From positions 46,473,388-46,537,387 of the forward strand of contig CM034593.1 in assembly GCA_020091685.1 (NCBI GenBank): 64,000 nt of DNA, read 5' to 3'. The notes under the pieces are model-generated. The model was given only the letters and a program-made list of their open reading frames with translations. It made no database searches and had not been told where the DNA came from. Positions 11,251 to 20,348 of the stretch are shown in pieces; positions within the stretch are counted from its first letter, which is position 1; each line of letters opens with the position of its first letter. Both the position numbers and the translations under genes were made by a program. Origin of the DNA: Lutjanus erythropterus. Taxonomy: Eukaryota; Chordata; Actinopteri; Lutjaniformes; Lutjanidae.

Positions 11251-12156
11251 CAGTGTTGGGCACGTTACTTTAAAAAAGTAATTAGTTATAGTTACTCACT
11301 ACTTCTTCCAAAAAGTAACTGAGTTAGTAACTGAATTACTCTATAGTAAAAGTAACTAGTTACCAGGGAAAGTAACTATTTCCGTTACTTTAAAAAGAAG
11401 TTGTTGTATGTCAAAGAATTTGAAATTTTCTGAGCAGTATTCGAGTCAGTTGAATAGAGAAGAACAGACAGGTAGTTGTGTTATAGAACCTTGTAATATT
11501 TATTGCACCTCACCAGCAACAGATTTATCCTACACTTGTACTACATACTACACTCCCTCTGCATCTGTTTTGCGTGTGTGTTTGCCGCACGCGCTGTTCC
11601 GGTTTGTGTGTGAAAACACCGGCTCTGATTGGCTTACCATGACACATGACTCTAACCCTCAGCCAATCACAATCACTTCTATCGCATCTATCCAGGGGGT
11701 GCATTCAGGTAGCCTCGTCCCCCTCCTCCTCCTGTCAGCCTCAAAGCGTCTGCCGTCCTCAAGATGGAAGCAGCATTCTTGCTGGCTGACAGTGGGGGAT
11801 GGGAACGAGGCTAGCATTCAGGTGTAGCAAACACAGAAACGTTAGCAAGCTTTGGAAAGCATTGTCTAATTGAATGAGCAGGGACAAACAGCCTGGAGTC
11901 ATAAGAAGTACGTGCGCTATTCTCGAACCTGAACGCACCCCAAGTCTTGGATGACAAATAAACAGAGCAGAGTAGACTCGCTACGGCTGGTAGTTTCTTC
12001 AATTTATTCAGAGTAAGTAACGCACCGCTTTTGACCGTCAGTAACGGTAACGGCGTTGTAACGGTGGAAAAAATAATTAGTTAGATTACCCCGTTAGTGA
12101 AAAAATAACGCCATTACGTAACGGCGTTATTTATAACGGCGTTATTCCCAACACTG
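11251..12156 (+). mobile_element. Complete hAT non-autonomous element, 906 bp, perfect TSD
   Basis: The ends are CAGTGTTGGG and CCCAACACTG, a perfect 10-bp terminal inverted repeat. It is flanked by a perfect 8-bp target duplication, 'aatatgat' (11243-11250 and 12157-12164), as hAT transposases produce. Subterminal regions are dense in 'agtaac/gttact' words on the left and 'aacgg/ccgtt' words on the right, probable transposase-binding repeats. The 139-codon frame at 11408-11827 shows no hAT or BED-finger signature, so the element depends on a transposase made elsewhere. The perfect duplication implies fairly recent insertion. Confidence 0.93.
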
Positions 12157-12164
12157 AATATGAT

Positions 12165-14975
12165 GTCAGTGTAGTATTTTGCCCAAATGGTCTGACAAGA
12201 CTTAAAAACATCAAATGAACTTGTCTCATATTGTATAAGTCTACTTTGCCTAATTTTTCAAGCTTTAGAAATAAAATCAGCCAATACTTTGACATTCAGT
12301 CCAACTTTTTTTTGTGTACTCAGAGCACGTGCTGAGGCAGTCACAGAGGTCCGCCATGAGCTCGCTGAAGTGTGCACTGCTACGTTCTGCAAAACCACGT
12401 CCATCTGGGCGATACACCAAGTTTTAAAGTAGTCCCCTATCTCTCCTATCTCCCCTCTCTCCCTCTGCACTTTTTAATACCAACAACTTTCCCTCTTTCC
12501 TCTGCCAGATCACCAATGCTGTGTCACTGTCATTATGTTCCAGTCTCTCCTGTATGTGCCTGTATGTGTGTGTTACCGTTCCTGTTCCTGCTTGCATGTG
12601 GTCTGTTCCTGTTACCCAACGTGCAATCAGTGCCTATGTTTAGACCAGCTGTCTGCCTCCGACATGCCGGCCTGCCTTCACCCTCTGGATTTGTCCGCCT
12701 GCTCAGACCGTCTTTTTTACTGATGAATGGAACTTAAAAGCGAGGTGTTTGCAAAATCCTATACACTGGTCCTTTGAATGAAGCACACCCATTTTGTGCT
12801 CTAACAGAGGAGCTATAGAATATAACAGTGACACACAGCTAATACAGCCTGATGTCTTCCTCCGTTTTGGACACTCAAGGTCTCTCCATTCTCTCAAAAC
12901 TTACTACTATTGACAAGATGTTTTTCAGTCCTTAAAGTGCCAGCCTTGATGGCTGACACCCCGGAAAAGCAAGGTGTGGACAACAGTATTTTTATGGCCA
13001 AACATGAGGTTTGTCTTTACAGAAGGTGGGTCTAAAGAGCTCATTCCACTTGGCACAACTGATCACGGAGGTAGTGTCCATTCTAGAAAATGCTTGTGAT
13101 TCCACCAGACACGCTGCAGCCTGTTTCACAAGTTATCTAATTTTATCCCATAATCACGAAGGCCAGAGGAGGAGGAAAGGAATAAAACATCAATTAAGAA
13201 GAATATGAAATCGATGAACAATGGAAGATAAATAAGCCACGACAGTCCACTTCCATGTGGATGGACAGTATTCAAGGGGGAACAACTTTGCGATTGCCCC
13301 GTGTGTGGCCCAGACCATTTTCGGAGCAGTGCACAGCCTCGTAGTGGAAGAGACAGCTAACAGCACCGGTGCAGAGCGAGAGGCTGGCGGTGGACCTGTG
13401 CAGGTGGAGAAGTCAACAAAAACACAGAGGCAGCCGGTAGGACGGCAGGACTGAGGGTTACAGACTGTTGCTGCTTGGTGTCATTGTTCGCTATCGCTAG
13501 CTTAGCTACAGGGTCGGTCACCTGGAAACACATGGCTCCCTAATTAACCCTTTAATAACCATGTGGCTAGTTTACTTACATTGCCAAATGTCTGAAAGTT
13601 TATCAATGTGATGGGTTATTAAATGCATTTAAATGCATTTAAAGTTCTTCAGTTGATTGTACTGTGTTTTAGTGGTGAGTGCAGTTCATGATTGGATGCT
13701 GAAAAACATTTCATATTTAAAAACTTTGCATATTTAAAAATATTGTGTTTTTAAAACATTGCTTAATTGAAAATTACTGCATTGCTAAGAAAACCCCAGC
13801 CTGCATAATTTAAAAACATTGTCTATTTTAATTTGATATTAATGTAAATAAATGAGAAATAATAAAATAAACAAGTATGATCTAAAATGTTATAGTTAGT
13901 ATTTACGATTATAAATGTTAAAATACAAAAATTGTTAAAACACATTAAATGTTAAGATGCAGTAAAATTCATACAGCAACTGAGCGGCTAAAAGTCACTT
14001 GATTTGCCTCCAATATAATTTAAGGTAAAACAAGGCACTTTAATGGGTTCAAATATTTAGAAAGGTGTTAAAAAGGTATTTTTGGCACTTGCTTACATTT
14101 TTTTTAATGTAACATTTATTTGCAGCAACATACAACATGTATCATATTTAACATTTTTCTTTTTCTGTCTTTCTTTGATTTTTTGTAGGTTTTTCACCTA
14201 ATGGCTGAACTGAAACTATTGAATTCAAGTGTTCAACTAAAATACCGCACCTTCAAAATAAAAGAAAGAAGACAAGGAAAAGTTGCTTGATGATTTGAGT
14301 GGAATCCAGTTACAACTCTGAGTAGATGACTCCTTCCTTTCAAGCTGGGAAATTGCGCAGGATTTTAAACCAGCACTTGACATCTAATATGAGGGGAAAA
14401 AAAGAAAGTTGGCATGCCAGAGAGTAGAGCGAAACTCCCTTTTTTCATGAAATGGACAACAAATAATAACCCTTGTCCCTGTCGGCTTTCGCTTTAGTCT
14501 GCACTTATACGTTGATGTAAATGAACTCATATGAATGCAGAGCTGAGAGCCATCTGTGTACGGTTGACGACCCACCAGAGAACACCAGGTCCAACTCCCA
14601 CCGCCCAGCTGAGAAAAGCAAAACAGCAGGATTCAGCATTCCTCTCTTTGGAGTGTACCCCAGCAGACACCACAGTCCACATTCCACATTCATTAGATAG
14701 TGGTACTTAAAGTAATAAGTAACAGTAGAGTTGGACAGAAATATAATGTTCTAGTACGGCACTGGTGGCTTATTTCAAGCACTGGAAACCACCGACCATT
14801 AAAACCCATGCAGGACAAACCTTTGAACTGATGAGAAGAGAAAACATACAGTGATATAACCGCAGCTTTAAAAGCCAACACTAGCAAAGTAACATACTGG
14901 ACTAATTCCAGGGCGAAAATGAATCAGAAAATGATTCTCCTAATGAACCGCTAATGAAGAAAATCCAGTTTAACA
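12165..14975. other. Non-coding DNA, no recognised gene
   Basis: It contains a pyrimidine-rich stretch (12430-12510), a moderately GC-rich 13250-13510 that may be old repeat, and a very AT-rich stretch (13540-14190). Open frames are short and lack domains. Confidence 0.5.
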
Positions 14976-14979
14976 CTGA

Positions 14980-15125
14980 CTCACATCAAATCACTCCTGC
15001 AGCCCAAAGGTCAAAGTTTGTCTTAAAAAGATTTACAGCTTATGCAGAGTGCAGCGTTTTATTAGGGAATGAAGGCGAACCAAGCCACAGCTTAATATTT
15101 TTCTGAGACTGTTGCCAGTAAGGCA
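14980..15125. promoter_or_regulatory. Weak candidate regulatory block
   Basis: Repeat-free sequence with 'aaaggtcaaagt' (about 15005-15016), which resembles a nuclear-receptor DR1 (HNF4/COUP-type) half-site arrangement, although the second half-site is poor. Conservation is unknown. Confidence 0.15.
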
Positions 15126-15507
15126 GAGTGGAACAGCACTTTGGACTGAAGATGAAAGAAGCAGATCTTTTTAGTAAATGCCAACTCTTCCCCTCTCTCT
15201 CTCAACACAAACTAAGAACACTGGTTCTTTATCAGTCTTTTCATATCCTGTTTCTTGTCCTCAGATCTGTTGTTGAGCAAGAGATCTTCTGTCATGGGTG
15301 TTCAATAAGGTGTTAAAGGGATAGTTGAAGTGGGGTTGTATGGGGCACTTATTCATAGTCGGTGTATTACCGACGGAAGATGGGAGCTGACACCCTCCCA
15401 GTTTGGAGAAGCAGCTGGAGTAGGAAGCTGAACAACGTCCAAGCTCACCGGACCTTAACTACTTTATGCAGATATGACTCACGTGAAATAACACGTGCGG
15501 TTCACCT

Positions 15508-15960
15508 TGTAAAATGGTCACTTTGGTGAGGTTTTAGCAATAAAAGTAATTGGTTGGGGCTTGGAAAAAAATGTGGGTTTGATTAAAATAACTATGGTTC
15601 ATATGTCATGTGACAGAAGTGACGTGACTCATGCGACAACATAACTCACGTGACATGTGAGGTTAGGTTTTAGCTATAAAACTCCTTGGTTTGGGTTAGG
15701 AAAGGATCATAGTCTCGGTTAAAATAAGTTATGTAAGTATAAGTATGTTGCATATGTCACGTGATGGAAGTGATGTCACTGGCATGACAAAACTCACGTA
15801 ACACACATACTTTATGTTGTAAAATGGTCGCAGTCTGGTTAGGCTTAGGCATGAAAAAATACTTGGTTAGGTTTTGGAAAAGATCGAGATTTGGGTTAAA
15901 GTGTGTCATAACAGAAGTAACGTCACTTGCATGACGTGACGCAGCAGACATTGTAAGTTG
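15508..15960 (+). repeat. Threefold tandem repeat, ~150-bp unit, with TCACGTGA sites
   Basis: Units lie at about 15508-15659, 15660-15812 and 15813-15960. Each has forms of 'ggttaggttttagc', 'ttggttagg', 'gaaaagatc', 'ttgggttaaa' and a 'gtgacagaagtgacgt' segment. Perfect TCACGTGA palindromes occur at 15646-15653 and 15757-15764, with another just upstream at 15479-15486. The unit is degenerate (roughly 70-80% by eye). Confidence 0.7.
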
Positions 15961-16004
15961 TTCAAAACTTTCAGTTACTCTTTGTTTGCCTTTTGTTTCA
16001 CACA

Positions 16005-16015
16005 GGACTTGAACC
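16005..16015 (-). other. tRNA-like B-box match inside repeat
   Basis: On the minus strand the sequence reads GGTTCAAGTCC, fitting the RNA polymerase III B-box consensus GGTTCRANYCC. I see no A-box at the usual distance upstream and no cloverleaf, so it is not a tRNA gene. It could be a relic of a tRNA-derived SINE or chance. Confidence 0.25.
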
Positions 16016-16763
16016 CTGGCCTCCTGGGTCAAAGTCCTGTGCCTGTTTGCGCTATATTTAGAATATTTCCATCACGTCACCTTTCCATCAGACAGCCTTG
16101 TGCAACAAGAAAATACTGCTACATAAACAAAATGTTGCCCTTTCCTGCTCAACCAGACTCCATTCGTAAATTCAGTCATTTTACTTCACAGAACATGGGA
16201 GTTGCTGTTCTACCACTGCCTTTGTCTGTGTTATTGTGTAACTTTGTGAAGCCGAACTAACCCTTTAAAACACCAAAGTCACACAATAACACAAATAAAT
16301 TAACTGATCAAAGCAGCGGTAGACCTGCAACTCATGCGTTCTGTGAGGTAAAAATTACTAATTTTGCCAATGGAGTCTGGTTGAGCGAAACAGCAATATT
16401 TGACATTGGTGTCCTACTGGAAAAATCTGTCTCATGGCAAGATAAAATGTAATACAATGCATACAATTTAACTGGTATTGATTTCATTTTGTTGTCTAAA
16501 ATATATTTTGCTGCTGACCCTGTCCACAGCAGTATATTAGCGTCCTACACTGGTACTCCTGCTGCTTCTTCCAACTGAGGTGGGGGCGTGTTGACTGACA
16601 TCTACTGTAGTTAATACACTGACTCTGCATACAGCCACACTTTAAAAAAAATCTGGGCTATCCCTTCAATCTTAATATGCTTGTTTTTTATTTATTCAGA
16701 GCTTCTTTTTTTTTTTTAATGTAAAGCGTGTGGGGCTCAGATGCCTCAAAAATTCCATTTACA

Positions 16764-16789
16764 GTGTGTGTGTGTGTGTGTGTGTGTGT
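16764..16789. repeat. (GT)n microsatellite
   Basis: A clean GT run of about 26 bases. A second impure GT stretch follows near 16832-16858. Confidence 0.95.
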
Positions 16790-16859
16790 ATACAGTATTT
16801 ATGGTGTAAATTAAGACCATAGTGAAAGATAGTGTGTGTGTGAATAAGTGTGTGTGTGG

Positions 16860-17580
16860 ACACCCTGGGGCAGGCAAGGAACGGGCAGATCGAAGGATCA
16901 CACTAGAAAATGAACTGATAAAAAAAAAAGCTGCAGCAGGAAGAGGGAGGATGATGGAAAGAAGGAGATATTTTTTGAAATGCATTAGCGCCTTTGTAAT
17001 GAAAGTGCATTGATCTTTGTTCATCAATATTCTACAGATCAGCAGAGGGCCGGGTGAAGCATAGGTAACACAGTGGGATACACAAACACATTAGTGTAAC
17101 TACACTTCTAAGGGCCCTCCATTGACTGCATGCCTTCCTTAACCCAGTTGGAGCTGGATTAGTGGGAATACATTATCGGTTGCTGAGGCTTTATACATAA
17201 CCAGCCAAATCACCCGCACTCTCTCTCCTTTAAAAGCACCCTTTGCCACAGTGCTCTGATAATTTGGTGGCAAAATGGGAGCATTCTCTTCCATCACCAA
17301 AGCTTCTCCCCTGAGAACACTGCTGTCCATGTGCACAGAACAAGCAAATATACAGCACCTTCCATTAAACGAGCTCAGGAGGAGATAACACATTTGGTTA
17401 ATTTGCTCAGCTCTGGTCTTAGGAGAACAGTTGCAGAGTATAGGAAGCGGCTTAATGATATTAGATGCTTCAATGATATTAGATGAAGAGCCAAATAAGA
17501 GTTGGGGGGGACAGTTTGGCTCCAGGAGGGGAGCCCTCCAGCAGCCACTCGCTGACATCTGTACGAGATGATGCCTGTCT
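16860..17580. other. Non-coding DNA, repeat-poor from 17100
   Basis: The 189-codon minus-strand frame at 17139-17708 is the longest in the window. It has no recognisable domain, and its 5' third lies antisense to a LINE fragment. From 17100 to 17520 the sequence is repeat-free and could hold a conserved element. It includes a direct repeat of 'aatgatattagatg' near 17453 and 17471. Confidence 0.45.
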
Positions 17581-17584
17581 CCAG

Positions 17585-17870
17585 GCATGATGACGCCTCT
17601 TAAGCTCAGCAGGAAAACTGGTTCTGTCCTTGCGATGGACCTGGAGTCTTTAGTGAAAGTGTTAGAGAGGAGGATGCTGAGGAAACTGCTCGGCATCATG
17701 GACAGCACCTCTCACCCCCCCGCATGCCGCACTGGGGTCCTATCACGGTGCCTTCAGCCGTCGACTGAGACCACCGAGGACGCCACAAGATATCTTTTCT
17801 ACCTGTGGCCATCAAACCACGTAACTCCTCCCTCTTCTGCAGGAAGGTAAACTGAAGCATCACAACAATC
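17585..17870 (+). mobile_element. L2-like LINE, C-terminal pol remnant
   Basis: The plus-strand frame from 17587 reads KLLGIMDSTSHP, followed after a frame change near 17770 by SFLPVAIK and NSSL. These are hallmarks of the C-terminal tail of L2/CR1-type LINE polyproteins in fish (from memory: 'MDSTSHPL', then 'RRSFLPVAIKLYNSSL'). A frameshift and substitutions show it is dead. The 3' untranslated tail and a TTA microsatellite follow directly, as expected for a 5'-truncated LINE insertion. Confidence 0.65.
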
Positions 17871-18311
17871 ATACCAAAATTATGTTCACGATTACTTTTT
17901 CAAGATCATATTACTTTTCTGCTATGTTTAATATCATGTTCTATTATGTTCATTATCATTTGCAACATAACATTTAATGTCATGTTTCAATATCACATGT
18001 AATATGTTAATTATCATTCTAATATTATTATTTTCTTTTAGCTTCAATGTCATGTTTTAATATCATGTACAATTTACTTTTCATTACCATGTGCAATATT
18101 ATTTTTTATTATTATCATGTACAATTATCTTTAATATCATACATTCATTAGTTGGTGCAATATAACTTTTTATTACTTCTTAATATCAATGCCAATATTA
18201 CTTTCAATGTAACTGGCAATACCACTTCTTCTATTTTAACTTACTTTTGTACTTTACTTATCATATTTCCAACTCTATTATTATTATTATTATTATTATT
18301 ATTGTTTTGTG

Positions 18312-18375
<64 letters not shown>

Positions 18376-18420
18376 TCTTTTCATACTCCTTATACAATTT
18401 CTACTTTATATTAATTATAT
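17871..18420 (+). repeat. LINE 3' tail: 'aatatcatgt' minisatellite and (TTA)n
   Basis: From about 17890 to 18180 the words 'aatatcatgt' and 'tcatgtacaat' recur at irregular 25-45-base spacing. This passes into TTA/TAT repeats (18276-18302 and 18312-18376). The arrangement continues the LINE fragment upstream. The leucine/isoleucine-run open frame at 18152-18424 is a product of the TTA repeat. Confidence 0.7.
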
Positions 18421-18884
18421 GTGACACTCTTGACACTATTAAATGGGTGTGTATTGCGTGCAGTCGTTAGAGCTAGAGTGGAGAGCAGCTCTAAAATCAT
18501 CCAGAAATTTTCTCTTAAACTGCAGCCATGTACAGTGTTCACTCTACATACACAAATTATACATCTGATTGTAGGAAAAGTCGTGTCAGTCAGAGGTGTG
18601 ACCGCCAAAAGGACAACAAATCCACCAAATGTCCCATTCACTCCCAAGTTAAGTGAGAGCCAACATTTGCGGAAGAAAGCAGATGATCCCAGTTTTTTCC
18701 ATTGCGGTGGTGGCCTCATCTTTCACACCACAGGAATAAAATTTCGGCAACCTGTCCTCTCACTCACTGTATGGTTTTTAGCTGTAGCAGTTATGGTGTT
18801 TCATTAAACAGCTGGAGTTTGAGAGGTACATTGTCTCAATTTCTGCCTCATTTTAGAGTATTCAAAATTGACTGTGCCATTGCT

Positions 18885-19395
18885 CACAGGTGACTGTCAA
18901 TTTCACCAACCTGAGTTCTTTGCAGTTAAAACCTCATACAGAGACAATTACACCTGAAGCAGCTCAAAGTTTGAAATTATTAAGTTTAAAATGACTGTCT
19001 GTCTTTGTCTTTCTGTGTCAGTTTTACATTTTTGTCTGTGGTTTATTTCAACTGTTCATAAATTCAAACCTTGATCTCCTTTAGATTAAGTTCTTTCTTT
19101 CTTTCAGTCCTTTCAGTATTCAAATTTCTCCGTGCTGTAACATACAGGTGATTGGCAGTTTCACCAACCTGAGGCCGGTCCTGTCTTCTGATTGGTGGAT
19201 TGACCTAAAGCTGTTTTTGACAGTTAAAACCTCATACAGAGAAATTACACCTCAAGCAGCTCAAAGTGTGAAATTATTAATAGTTAAAAACACTGCCTGT
19301 CTGTCTGTCTGTCTCTGTCTGTGTCTTTCTGTGTCCAACTTGGACATTTTAGACTGCAGTCTTTTTGACTGTTAATAAATTCAAAGTTTGACCTG
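18885..19395 (+). repeat. Local direct duplication, period ~259 bp
   Basis: Two units start at about 18885 and 19144 with 'acaggtgactg' and 'acaggtgattgg'. Both contain 'tttcaccaacctgag', 'agttaaaacctcatacagag', 'cagctcaaag' and 'ataaattcaaa'. Unit 2 has an extra segment (about 19175-19225) and an expanded 'ctgt' run. The divergence suggests an old event. Confidence 0.8.
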
Positions 19396-19699
19396 GTTAA
19401 TGTTAAATTCATTCATTCATTCATGAAATGTCCATCTTGTCTACACAGTGGATACATGTCCACTCACAGTTGTTGGGCAGAAATTGACAAGGCTGATTGT
19501 GATTGGCAAAATTGATGTCTAGCTCTAAGTCTAATATCCATGGCTGCCTACTGACATTTTTAATGTCAGCCATATTGTTCTTCTGTCCTGGAACTTTTAT
19601 TGACATACACTCTCCATATACATACAAACGTGCATGCTAAAAATGCACATACACAAGACACACACACTCATACATACACATGCGTCCGACAGCGTGCAT

Positions 19700-19724
19700 G
19701 TGCACACACACACACACACACACA
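19700..19724. repeat. (CA)n microsatellite
   Basis: A CA run within a longer CA/TG-rich stretch (about 19640-19724). Confidence 0.9.
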
Positions 19725-19837
19725 GCCTCAATGATACATCTACTGCTATTAATCCTTCTGGCAATATGGTGGGGATACTAGTCGCAGCGAGCATCACTCA
19801 AAATTTCGTTTGAAATTTTCTAGTTATCCTCACATTA

Positions 19838-19900
19838 CTGTAATTTTGGACAATCAAGCAAAGGAATTTCCTTTGGGAATAATAAAGTTCCATCCATATG
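19838..19900 (+). mobile_element. LINE 3'-end scrap
   Basis: 'ggaatttcctttgggaataa' followed by 'taaagttccatccat' matches the usual 3' terminus of teleost LINEs ('aatttcccctcgggattaataaagt...' from memory). Only the tail remains. Confidence 0.45.
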
Positions 19901-19947
19901 TAACATTTCTTTGACTTCTTTTTGTCTTATGTAACAGGTATAATTTG

Positions 19948-20078
19948 GCTGCAACGCTGTTTTCCCGCTGAAGCTCTGGCAGTGTTTTGTGAACTGGAGA
20001 TCTTCACCCATCCTCACATTAGCACAGGGCTGAGTAGATATTGAGTGAAATTTCATTTTGGGTGAACTATCACTTTAA
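19948..20078 (+). mobile_element. Right arm of TTAAAGGG-type fold-back MITE
   Basis: 'gctctggcagtgttttgtga', then 'gatcttcacccatcctcaca' and a terminal 'gggtgaactatcactttaa' match in reverse orientation the left arm of the copy at 49634-50280. Only one arm is present. Confidence 0.7.
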
Positions 20079-20348
20079 ACTATATCCATGTAACCATGTT
20101 TTGCCTTTATTTTGAAAGTCAACCTGGATGTTGCATGTTTATCATTGCTAACTTGACCGCAGAGCCCTGCATATGTAAAACTGAGAGTAGGGGGTATTAC
20201 AATCCGAGATCTCACCGCTGACCGATCGTCTGGGGATTTCTAAATGCAAAGTAGCTGCTTGAACAGTGGCAAGAATGTCCACTTACAAAATGTGCATTGC
20301 TTTGTTTCAAACACACGCCTTACGGTAATGATGCTCTAACATTCTCCT

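Larger units (their letters stand above)
15313..16666 (+). mobile_element. Fold-back MITE with internal insertions, ~1.35 kb
   Basis: The left arm starts 'ttaaagggatagttgaagtg'. The right arm, read as reverse complement from 16666, starts 'aagggatagcccagattttt'. The arms pair imperfectly for over 100 bases, including 'ggttgtatggggcactt' against 'gtggctgtatgcagag', a shared 'cagtgtatta' region, and 'gaagcagctggagta' against 'gaagcagcaggagta'. Between the arms lie a threefold tandem repeat (15508-15960) and an inner boundary ending 'ccctttaa' at about 16266, so other repeats have been inserted. No coding capacity. It resembles the common teleost TTAAAGGGATAG MITE group. Confidence 0.7.

Noticed and set aside
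11408-11827. 139-codon frame inside the 906-bp hAT element
   Set aside because: No hAT transposase, BED-finger or dimerisation motifs; the element is non-autonomous.
15508-15960. Regularly repeated units considered as a CRISPR-like array
   Set aside because: Units are ~150 bases, degenerate, without unique spacers, and lie in a fish transposon.
16000-16020. tRNA gene suggested by a B-box match
   Set aside because: No A-box, cloverleaf or terminator at the expected positions.
17139-17708. 189-codon minus-strand open frame, the longest in the window
   Set aside because: No recognisable domain, no coding-like composition, and its 5' third lies antisense to an L2-like LINE remnant.
18152-18424. 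Leucine-run 'membrane protein' frame
   Set aside because: Direct translation of a TTA microsatellite in a LINE tail.
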